A stretch of 41,260 bases of DNA from a virus: positions 1-41,260 of IMG/VR virus record IMGVR_UViG_3300032287_002340, one strand, 5' to 3'. The position numbers were made by a program, and so were the translations under genes. Positions 15,200 through 21,801 of this stretch are shown here, piece after piece. The notes below the pieces were generated by a model. It saw only the letters and a program-made list of their open reading frames with translations. It was not told the DNA's origin and made no database searches. Numbering within the stretch: position 1 is the stretch's first letter; each line of letters starts with the position of its first letter.

Positions 15200-15433
15200 T
15201 TATTGAAAAAGTTCGTCCTCCAAAAGGACTACCAATTCCTTAAAGGTTTGAGCGGAATCAACGATGGTGTCGTCCGGCAAATCAAACTCTTGACCGACCA
15301 TGTCACGGAACACCTCAAACTCGTCTGGTTCAAAGAACGCCTCAAGCTCTGCTGCCATCGGCAGTTTCATTTTGTAGCGAAGGATGTCCTCAAGGATAGC
15401 CGTGAGGGCGTCGATGATGTATGTGCGGTTCAT
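15200..15433 (-). CDS. Acidic hypothetical protein (77 aa)
   Basis: The small acidic helical protein contains IIDALTAILEDILRYKMKLP, EAFFEPDEFEVFRDM, and a terminal LVVLLEDELFQ. The ATG overlaps the resolvase stop (ATGA), implying coupling. The high negative charge resembles DNA-mimic or inhibitor proteins in size and composition only. No family is recognised. Confidence 0.6.
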   Translation of the reverse strand: MNRTYIIDALTAILEDILRYKMKLPMAAELEAFFEPDEFEVFRDMVGQEFDLPDDTIVDSAQTFKELVVLLEDELFQ

Positions 15434-15936
15434 GGTTCGGTGTCCCTATAGTATCGGGAAATTAGAGCGGCGTCAACTATTCCGTCATGTGGGGTTTTAC
15501 TGCGGCTTGACGCAAACCATTTTTCTTTAGGCCACAGATCGTTGGCTTTCTTGAGCGCAGTCACTTTGGTCATGCCTTTCGCAAGTCTCTTGCCGAGCAT
15601 GACATCCTGCCACTCCTTCACCTGTATCCTGCGCACTGCATACTGTTTCGCTTCGCACGCACCTATGATCTTGCCAAACGATATGCTCATGGACCTCATC
15701 GCTTGCGAGGATTTAGCGTGTTTCAAAGGCTCTTCGATGCAGACAATAAGGTTCTTGCGATAGGGTTCGAGCCACCACAGCACAGCATAGATATCGACTT
15801 CGGTCTTGCCGTCAAACGTATTGGTGGGCATCGCTGTGTACGCAATGACATCGCCGCTCCAGTTGCTGACGGCACATAAGCCACCGCTTATTCCGTTGTC
15901 GATTCCGACAATGACGGTGTCCTCATTCCTCTCCAT
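15430..15936 (-). CDS. ruvC: RuvC-like Holliday junction resolvase
   Basis: The 168-residue RNase H-fold nuclease shows the expected acidic residues: GIDNG (Asp about 13), CIEEP (Glu about 68) and HDGIVDAA (paired Asp about 151 and 155). The sequence between has the helix and strand spacing of phage RuvC homologues (SISFGKIIGACEA; VKEWQDVMLG). It would resolve branched DNA before packaging. It lies downstream of the small terminase in the leftward operon, overlaps the upstream gene by 14 bases and is coupled to the next gene by ATGA. Confidence 0.9.
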   Translation of the reverse strand: MERNEDTVIVGIDNGISGGLCAVSNWSGDVIAYTAMPTNTFDGKTEVDIYAVLWWLEPYRKNLIVCIEEPLKHAKSSQAMRSMSISFGKIIGACEAKQYAVRRIQVKEWQDVMLGKRLAKGMTKVTALKKANDLWPKEKWFASSRSKTPHDGIVDAALISRYYRDTEP

Positions 15937-16147
15937 AAAGCGCGGTCTCTAACAGCTCGTCCAATGTGCCTTCCTCGTACATGTCCCTAAACAGCTGCTT
16001 CGCATTGGGCGTGAGTTGGGTAATGATTCTTCCGTCGGTCATTGTAGATAAAAGGAACATGATGTATGGCCTACCTGCACTGTCCAGTTGGGCGATGGCG
16101 TCTTCAACGTTGTCCAACGAACCACCTTCAAAATCTGCGTCAATCAT
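15923..16147 (-). CDS. Hypothetical protein (74 aa)
   Basis: The acidic, mainly helical protein runs MIDADFEGGSLDNVEDAIAQ, a YIMFLLSTM strand, then LTPNAKQLFRDMYEEGTLDE. The start overlaps the small terminase stop by eight bases and the end overlaps the resolvase start. The context, between small terminase and resolvase, suggests a packaging or resolution accessory. No family is recognised. Confidence 0.55.
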   Translation of the reverse strand: MIDADFEGGSLDNVEDAIAQLDSAGRPYIMFLLSTMTDGRIITQLTPNAKQLFRDMYEEGTLDELLETALYGEE

Positions 16148-16754
16148 CGTCAGCCTCCTCTGCGTCTATGACCACAGAAGCGGAGCCGCCGTTTGTTGCC
16201 TTGCTGTTGTTGAGGATCGAGACGTCGATGGTAAGCGAACCGGACCCACCGCTGCCGCCTTTCGGATTGAGGCCGAGGTTGCGCCGGATGAGCTGATCTA
16301 GCTCGCTGAGTTCCCGTACAGTTCGCGGACCTCTGACGTTAGCTAGATTGTCTCGTAGCATTTTAATGGCAGAGGCGGCGACATAAGCCTGATACTTGTC
16401 CGCCGGACTGGACTGGTTCTCTGCCACCTCAAGTAACGACTGCTGCTCTTGGTCGCGTGCTGCCAGTTTGGCGTCGGCTACCACAGCGGTTGTAGATTCC
16501 TCAAGGTTCTTGGCAAAGGGTTCGGTTTCGTCTGGTGTGTCGAGTACAACGTCTTTGAGCCAACGGCACACGGTATCGAAGCTGATGTCCAGCTCTTCGG
16601 CGATGCGCATTTTAATTACGCCGCCCTTGTACATCTCAATGGCGCGTTGGATTTTCGCTGCTTTGGCTTGACGCTTTTCGGCTTGCGCTTGGCGTAGCTC
16701 TGCGGTCGGCGACAACTTTTTTTCTTTTGCTTTAGGCATCGTCAGGACCGACAT
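16140..16754 (-). CDS. terS: Terminase small subunit
   Basis: The 204-residue product has a basic N-terminal region (KKLSPTAELRQAQAEKRQAK), then a helix-turn-helix, IKMRIAEELDISFDTVCRWL (about 53-72), as in small terminases that recognise packaging-site DNA. Long helical segments suitable for oligomerisation follow (residues about 85-150), then a Gly/Ser-rich linker (GGSGGSG) and an acidic tail. Its divergent placement 53 bases from the large terminase supports the assignment. The start is 16754 or, equally plausible, the ATG at 16739 (MPKAKEKKLSP); no Shine-Dalgarno site decides. Confidence 0.8.
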   Translation of the reverse strand: MSVLTMPKAKEKKLSPTAELRQAQAEKRQAKAAKIQRAIEMYKGGVIKMRIAEELDISFDTVCRWLKDVVLDTPDETEPFAKNLEESTTAVVADAKLAARDQEQQSLLEVAENQSSPADKYQAYVAASAIKMLRDNLANVRGPRTVRELSELDQLIRRNLGLNPKGGSGGSGSLTIDVSILNNSKATNGGSASVVIDAEEADDD

Positions 16755-16766
16755 AACGTCAAAAAC

Positions 16767-16801
16767 AATTACTTGTCAAACCTTTTTTGTTTAGCTATGT
16801 T
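16767..16801 (+). promoter_or_regulatory. Candidate promoter for large terminase gene
   Basis: AATTACTTGTCAA (16767-16779) nearly matches the element at 3019-3031. TTGTCA (16773-16778) is followed after 17 bases by TATGTT (16796-16801), a fair sigma-70-like pair placed six bases ahead of the ATG at 16808, which would give an almost leaderless mRNA. The same bases read TTGACA on the minus strand, so the site may also serve the divergent small terminase gene, although its -10 there is poor. Confidence 0.45.
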
Positions 16802-16807
16802 GCCCAC

Positions 16808-18619
16808 ATGGGCCGACCGCGAAAATACGATCCAGACAAAATAACAACTTCAGTACTCGAACCGAGGATTGATCCTGCCAGTAACAAGATGGATGTCGGG
16901 GGTTTCCTGATTCCGATTACCAATACGATTACCGCATTGCTGTGGGGCTTCGCTAACCACCCGTCCAACAAAGCCAAAGAGTTTTACTTCTGGCGGGTCG
17001 CCGATCTGCTGTGGAACAGGGACGACCTACCGGAACACATGTTCCTTAAGCATCCGTGGGCGGAACAGATCATCCGTGAGTGTATCGAGAACAAGTACCT
17101 TGCAGTAGGTGGTGCTGCGTCGAGCGGCAAGAGTCACACCCTCGCTGGCTACGGCATCATCACATGGCTGGCAAAGCCGAGGGATACCCTTGTTCTGATG
17201 ACCAGCACCACTTTGCGGGAAGCCCGTAAGCGGATCTGGGGTTCGGTTATCTCGCTGCTGTCCGTCATTGACGGAGCCCCGATCAATATTCGGGATTCAA
17301 TCGGATCGGCGAACTACATTGATGAGAACGGTCAGACCTTCGACAGGGCTGGTTTATCCCTCATTGCTGCGGAGAAGAGCCGTACGCGAGAGGCGATTGG
17401 CAAGTTCATTGGTCTCAAACAAAAACACGTACTACTAATTGGTGACGAATTAGGAGAACTCAGTGAAGCGATCCAGCAAGCGGCTCTTGCCAACTTGAGT
17501 AAGAACCCCCGATTTGAGTTCAAGGGTCTCTCTAACCCCGCTAGTCGCTTCGACGCGTTCGGTATCTGGTCAACGCCAAAGGACGGTTGGGAGTCCATCA
17601 CGCCGGACGTGGACGACGAGTGGACCACAAAGTGGGGTGGTAGATATGTTCGGCTGGACGGAGAGCGCAGCCCCAATGTGGCGGCTGGCTACACGGTTTA
17701 CCCGTTCCTGCCGACGATTGAGAAGATCGCGGAGGATAAGGCACTATTGGGTGAGAACAGCAGGGCCTACATGCGAATGGTCCGTGCCGTGTTCTTTGAC
17801 AGCGATGAGGCGGAGGGTATCTACGGCGAGTCCGAGATTCTAAAGGCCAGTGCCATGAAGCGTACGGAGTTTGTCGGGCCTACTACCTTGCTTGCTGGAG
17901 TGGACCCCGCATTCACCAACGGAGGCGACAGAACGATCCTGTACACAATGAGGGTTGGTCAGTTCACGGACGGGCAGTACGGCGCACAGTTCGAGGATTA
18001 CTACCATCTGAACGACGACGCTACCAATAAGGCGGTGCCGAGAACGTACCAGATCGTCCACCAAATTAGAGACATGTGTAATAAGTTAGGGATCAAGCCG
18101 GAGAACGTAGCGGTTGACTCGACTGGTGCTGGCTCTCCGTTCTGCGACGTGCTTGCCGGAGAATGGTCAGATCAATTCCTGCGCGTCCAGTTCGGTGGCA
18201 AGGCTTCGGACAGACGGGTGAGTATGAACAGCAGACTTACAGGCGAGGAGCTGTACACCAACCGCGTGTCGGAGCTTTGGTTCGTCGGCAAGGAGTTCCT
18301 GCGTACCCAACAGCTGCGCGGAATCTCAGACGTGCTGGCGAAGGAGATGTGCGTCCGCCGCTACGAGATGGTCAAATCCGGTACCCTGCGAGTCAAAGTC
18401 GAAACCAAAGCCGAACTCAAGCAACGGATGGGGCAGTCACCGGACATCGCGGATGCTGCCTTTATCACGCTCGATCTCGCAAGGCAGCGGCACGGACTCT
18501 TTGCGGTGGACCCACCCAAGAAGACAGAGGCAGGTCTATTTGGTGCATCAATGCCGAGAACCCTAAAGGATCTTGACGTAGTCAGTAGGTCGAAGCACGC
18601 CCATCTGGTGTACGATTAA
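16808..18619 (+). CDS. terL: Terminase large subunit
   Basis: The start is the ATG at 16808 (MGRPRKYDPDKI); an upstream TTG at 16787 lies inside the promoter-like region. The product is 603 residues. The ATPase domain has Walker A GGAASSGKS (about 102-110), Walker B VLLIGDELGE (about 207-216) and motif III LSNP (about 243). The RNase H-like nuclease domain has GVDPAF (Asp about 366), AVDSTGAG (Asp about 436) and a final DAAF (about 548), the three metal-binding acidic positions. It packages genomic DNA into proheads with the divergent small terminase. A short hairpin follows the stop. Confidence 0.95.
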   Translation: MGRPRKYDPDKITTSVLEPRIDPASNKMDVGGFLIPITNTITALLWGFANHPSNKAKEFYFWRVADLLWNRDDLPEHMFLKHPWAEQIIRECIENKYLAVGGAASSGKSHTLAGYGIITWLAKPRDTLVLMTSTTLREARKRIWGSVISLLSVIDGAPINIRDSIGSANYIDENGQTFDRAGLSLIAAEKSRTREAIGKFIGLKQKHVLLIGDELGELSEAIQQAALANLSKNPRFEFKGLSNPASRFDAFGIWSTPKDGWESITPDVDDEWTTKWGGRYVRLDGERSPNVAAGYTVYPFLPTIEKIAEDKALLGENSRAYMRMVRAVFFDSDEAEGIYGESEILKASAMKRTEFVGPTTLLAGVDPAFTNGGDRTILYTMRVGQFTDGQYGAQFEDYYHLNDDATNKAVPRTYQIVHQIRDMCNKLGIKPENVAVDSTGAGSPFCDVLAGEWSDQFLRVQFGGKASDRRVSMNSRLTGEELYTNRVSELWFVGKEFLRTQQLRGISDVLAKEMCVRRYEMVKSGTLRVKVETKAELKQRMGQSPDIADAAFITLDLARQRHGLFAVDPPKKTEAGLFGASMPRTLKDLDVVSRSKHAHLVYD

Positions 18620-18626
18620 CGCAAGT

Positions 18627-18650
18627 AAGTTGCAATATAAGCAACTTTGT
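18627..18650 (+). terminator. Short hairpin after large terminase
   Basis: AAGTTGC (18627-18633) and GCAACTT (18641-18647) pair perfectly around AATATAA, followed by TGT. It lies eight bases after the stop. The stem is short and the T-tract weak, so it is a modest terminator candidate. Confidence 0.4.
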
Positions 18651-18769
18651 TGTCGGCGAACGACGACAGCGGCGAAATGTGGTCGATCGGGTACAGATTT
18701 GCCTAACCATAATGCAAGTGAATTGCAGGAGACGCACGTCAGAAAAGTTTGAAAAGTTCTAGGAAGTGT

Positions 18770-18830
18770 GGTAATTCATAATAATTCAGTAATTCAATCA
18801 ATATGAATTAATGAGTTATTATGAATTACC
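18770..18830. repeat. AT-rich nested dyad with five TAATTCA heptamers
   Basis: The 255-base gap between the large terminase and the convergent zincin-like gene holds an outer perfect 15-base inverted repeat (18770-18784 with 18816-18830) and an inner 7-base dyad (18790-18796 with 18804-18810). TAATTCA occurs in direct orientation at 18772, 18782 and 18790, and inverted at 18804 and 18822. Repeated heptamers in an AT-rich dyad suggest a replication origin, an operator, or a bidirectional terminator. Confidence 0.75.
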
Positions 18831-18862
18831 TAAAGGCTAGAGAATTATATATGGGCCTTTAG
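18830..18862. repeat. Inverted repeat CTAAAGGC/GCCTTTAG
   Basis: Perfect 8-base arms (18830-18837 and 18855-18862) flank a 17-base AT-rich loop, directly abutting the larger dyad. The plus strand continues with AAAAA, not T. It may extend the adjacent regulatory structure or help terminate the converging transcripts. Confidence 0.5.
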
Positions 18863-18873
18863 AAAAATCAGTT

Positions 18874-19158
18874 TTACATTTTTTCACTGACCCTCTGCCA
18901 AGCGGGCCAAAACAGTTCGTCCAAAGCGCGAACGATCGGTTCTTGGTTGTAGGTATCGCTGTATGCGACACCTGACAGGTACAGCGCAGCCTCGACCATC
19001 TCGTGGCGCAGCGTCTCCTTAAAGAGCTTCGCATCCTGTATCGTCTTCCTGTCCAGCTCAATGACTTTGCTGTCCGGTATGTACTGACCGTACGTGTCTT
19101 CCAGATCCTTGACCTTAATCGGTATCCTGTATCCGGCGATGTGCACACTTTTGAGCAT
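18874..19158 (-). CDS. Degenerate small zincin-like protein (HExxE)
   Basis: The 94-residue product resembles small phage zinc-peptidase-fold proteins (ImmA/IrrE-like size and pattern). A beta pair (SVHIAGYRIPIKVKDLED) and strand KVIELDR lead into a helix FKETLRHEMVEAALYLSGV, where the usual HExxH is HEMVE. A later EPIVRALDELFWPAW supplies the position of the third ligand. With His replaced by Glu in the motif, it may be inactive or bind a different metal. It is the only minus-strand gene inside the rightward virion block and lies next to the AT-rich dyad. An anti-repressor or regulatory role is possible but speculative. Confidence 0.6.
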   Translation of the reverse strand: MLKSVHIAGYRIPIKVKDLEDTYGQYIPDSKVIELDRKTIQDAKLFKETLRHEMVEAALYLSGVAYSDTYNQEPIVRALDELFWPAWQRVSEKM

Positions 19159-19164
19159 CAGGCA

Positions 19165-19190
19165 AAAGGGTACAGGATAAAGGGTACAGG
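19165..19190. repeat. Direct repeat AAAGGGTACAGG x2
   Basis: The 12-mer occurs at 19165-19176 and 19179-19190, a 14-base period (more than one helical turn), between the zincin-like gene and the next plus-strand gene, about 35 bases ahead of a TTGACA (19227-19232). It could be a regulator-binding pair. Confidence 0.5.
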
Positions 19191-19254
19191 GTCCAGTTCA
19201 ATGTCAGAAAATTATTGCTTGATTTCTTGACAAAAATAAACCAGTATCTCCCTC

Positions 19255-19545
19255 GTGCCCGCTCAATTCAAACGAACCCCCGACGGTAAGATCAAATACC
19301 ACGGTGAATTGTTTTCCGGTTTTAACAAGCCGAGGAAGGCCCCTGCTGGAGACCCTAAAAAATATGTCGTGTTGGCGAAGAGCGGCGACAAGGTTCGCAA
19401 ACTGAAGTTCGGTCAGCGCGGCTACAAGGATTTCCTACAACACAAGAGCGAGAAGCGTCGCGCTAACTTTAAGTCTCGGATGAACTGCTCATCCGAAAAG
19501 AACAAACTAACGCCCAAATGGTGGGCGTGTAACTACAACTGGTAA
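19255..19545 (+). CDS. Small basic conserved marine-phage-type protein
   Basis: The 96-residue protein starts with GTG at 19255. It is strongly basic: FKRTPDGKIKYHGELFSGFN, then YVVLAKSGDKVRKLKFGQRG and HKSEKRRANFKSR, ending KLTPKWWACNYNW. A VxxxGKxxxxxFGxxG / H-x-x-x-RRANFxxRH / TPxxWAxxxxW pattern is shared by small phage and giant-virus proteins of DUF5754/DUF5872 type, from memory and at pattern level only. Its place at the head of the ejection-protein genes suggests a virion or DNA-associated role. CTTGACAA lies 28 bases upstream. Confidence 0.6.
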   Translation: MPAQFKRTPDGKIKYHGELFSGFNKPRKAPAGDPKKYVVLAKSGDKVRKLKFGQRGYKDFLQHKSEKRRANFKSRMNCSSEKNKLTPKWWACNYNW

Positions 19546-19550
19546 TTGAT

Positions 19551-21014
19551 ATGGCTGCCCAAAGAGAAATAGAAGAATCGACGTCGGATAAGAATCTGCG
19601 TATCTATGGAACTAGAACTCCAAACGTTGAAGACAAACGCCGTCTTGAAGCATTCATGAAGGCTAAGGATCAAGCATATATGCAGAGCGGCGGCGGTGCT
19701 GGCGGGAGTGAACCAGTTAAGGATGGGCTCGATGAATTGGGCAACCCTGTTTCCACTGTAGGTATGCCTGATAAAGAAGCCTTTTTCGCTAAAGGCCGCG
19801 CACTAGATAAAAAGCAACTTGAGGGGTATAAGAGTTTCGGCGATAAGTCTAGAGGCGAAGCAATCAACGCGGTCAGGAAACTTACTGGTCAATCTCCTAT
19901 TGCTAACACACCAAAAGAGTTTGAGGGTCTTGTAAATAAATCTCTTGGGTTCGGCACACAAAGCGCACTCAACACACCAGAAGGTCGTCAACGTGCTATC
20001 AGTTCCGGTATCGGAGCTGGCCTCTCCGCTCAAGATGCTACAGCTAGAGTCCAACAAGCGTATGACTCGTTGAAGAACATTAACAAAACGATTAGTGCCG
20101 CGCCTGTAGGTCAAACCCCCTCGATCGAACAGTACGGGCCCCCGAAGCAACTCGCTGGGTCATCTGCTGTAACTGGTGCTGGTGCACCGACTACATCGAA
20201 GCCCACTACACCAACCACGCCAGCTGTTAATATTGAGGCTACTCCCGTTGAAGAGGGTACCGTTTCTACTCTTGCTGGTGCTGCTCGCGGTGCCGCACTG
20301 CCATCAGCCCTTGCAGCTAAAGGAGCACTTACACTCCCTAGTTACGTTAGTGGCCTACAGCAGACAGCAGCTACCGCACCTAAACTCTCTACAGCCCAAC
20401 AAGGATTGGCTGCTGCGGAAAAAGGAGTTAAAAACGTAATGCGTTTGGGTGGCAACAAAGTACCACTCGCCGGATCTCCGTACGAGAGTGCTTTGGGTAA
20501 AGCAACAGGTAAAGTTACGCAAGCCGCAGCCGAAGTAAGCGCAGCTGAGAAAGGACTTAGAGCTGGCGCTGCTGCTGAAAAGCTCGCACCAGTTGCAAAA
20601 GTTGCGGGTAAGATTGCACCTGTTGCTAAGGTGTTGGGCAAAGCAGCAACACCGCTTGCAGTTGGAGCTGAACTTTATGATACTGGTCGTTTTGCTTTTT
20701 CGCCTGAACAACGTGAGAAGATGACACGCGAGGTTGAAGCAACCGCCGAAAAAGGTGCGCTTCGTAGCGCATTAGGTGGAGCCATTAGCCCCATGAAAAC
20801 AATTTTGGGTACTGGCAAACTAGCCGGAGAGGCTCTTCAATCCGGTAGCCTCGCCCGTGAGTCGGTTGCAGCCGCAGATACCGCGCAGCGTCTCTTCGAC
20901 GCACGCCTAGCCGCGCGTAGGGCTGATTATTCTGACGAAGAGTTCAAGGCACTACCTACAAAAGAAAAGGCGTCTTACATGAAAGATCTTCGCAATAGAA
21001 TTAAAGCTCAATAA
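19551..21014 (+). CDS. Putative internal virion protein, Ala-rich
   Basis: The 487-residue product has a Gly-rich N-terminal segment (SGGGAGG), a Pro/Thr-rich linker (about 205-240) and an Ala-rich helical core (KVAGKIAPVAKVLGKAATPL near 355-375) with amphipathic or mildly hydrophobic helices. It ends in charged helices (LFDARLAARRADYSDEEFKA). Such Ala/Gly-rich helical proteins are typical of podovirus ejection proteins that enter the host membrane during DNA delivery. It is the first of three tightly spaced genes, the last encoding the giant protein, resembling the gp14-gp15-gp16 order of T7-like phages. The homology is not shown. Confidence 0.5.
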   Translation: MAAQREIEESTSDKNLRIYGTRTPNVEDKRRLEAFMKAKDQAYMQSGGGAGGSEPVKDGLDELGNPVSTVGMPDKEAFFAKGRALDKKQLEGYKSFGDKSRGEAINAVRKLTGQSPIANTPKEFEGLVNKSLGFGTQSALNTPEGRQRAISSGIGAGLSAQDATARVQQAYDSLKNINKTISAAPVGQTPSIEQYGPPKQLAGSSAVTGAGAPTTSKPTTPTTPAVNIEATPVEEGTVSTLAGAARGAALPSALAAKGALTLPSYVSGLQQTAATAPKLSTAQQGLAAAEKGVKNVMRLGGNKVPLAGSPYESALGKATGKVTQAAAEVSAAEKGLRAGAAAEKLAPVAKVAGKIAPVAKVLGKAATPLAVGAELYDTGRFAFSPEQREKMTREVEATAEKGALRSALGGAISPMKTILGTGKLAGEALQSGSLARESVAAADTAQRLFDARLAARRADYSDEEFKALPTKEKASYMKDLRNRIKAQ

Positions 21015-21016
21015 TT

Positions 21017-21775
21017 ATGGCAGAAATGGCTACTAGCGAAAAGGACGATTCGTTTTCGTACGAAGACGACATTACACCATTGCGTCGTCAGTATTTTGAT
21101 ATAGCTCGCAATACGGGTCTTCCTGTATCCGTGCAAGCTAAACTGGTACGTGGCAGTATTGCTGAACTACAACAAGAAAAGGAACAAGACCTTCAGCTAC
21201 AGCAACGTGCTGTTACTTTTGAGAATACTAAACTACAACTTGAGAATTCCCGTAGAGAGTTCGCCAGTCAACAGCAAGGTATGGCTTCTTTGGGTAAACT
21301 TAAAAAAGAACTTGAGTTAGCTGTTACAGGAGTTCCGGAAGACCAAAGGCGTCAAGTTATTAGTATTATCGGAATGAATAATGCTGATGTTATATCTCGC
21401 AATCCGATAGCTAAATCGATGTTTGACTCCGCGACTAAAAGCTCCGGAAGTAAAAGCGGTTCTTCTCAGCAGTCTCTAGTTAAAGGGCTAATGAGCGATC
21501 TCGACAGCGCCAAACTAGCTAAAGATTATGGTGGTAAAACTATTGATGCGTTTGACGACGAGGGTAGCGCTGGTAAAGTGTCAACTGTAATCGACTTGTT
21601 CGGATCTCCAGAGGATCAGCAACAAGCCGCAGAAGCTACGCCAAAACAAAAACTCGACATTGCTCGTAGAATCCGCACAGGATACTACAAGTCACAGCTC
21701 ACTGGTAGTTCCTCGCCACAACAGACTCAATCACCTAGATCACTTTTTTCTCCTAAAGTTAACCCCGCTGAATAA
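21017..21775 (+). CDS. Putative internal virion protein, coiled coil
   Basis: The 252-residue product starts two bases after the previous stop. It has an acidic N terminus, then a helix-rich region with a strong coiled coil (LQQEKEQDLQLQQRAVTFEN to QLENSRREFASQQQ; about 50-100). Ser-rich (SGSKSGSSQQS) and Pro/Ser-rich (SSPQQTQSPRS) low-complexity stretches follow. Position between the Ala-rich and giant ejection proteins suggests a second internal virion component. No enzymatic motif is visible. Confidence 0.5.
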   Translation: MAEMATSEKDDSFSYEDDITPLRRQYFDIARNTGLPVSVQAKLVRGSIAELQQEKEQDLQLQQRAVTFENTKLQLENSRREFASQQQGMASLGKLKKELELAVTGVPEDQRRQVISIIGMNNADVISRNPIAKSMFDSATKSSGSKSGSSQQSLVKGLMSDLDSAKLAKDYGGKTIDAFDDEGSAGKVSTVIDLFGSPEDQQQAAEATPKQKLDIARRIRTGYYKSQLTGSSSPQQTQSPRSLFSPKVNPAE

Positions 21776-21801
21776 GCAAAACAACACACCAAATTCCCAC
21801 C

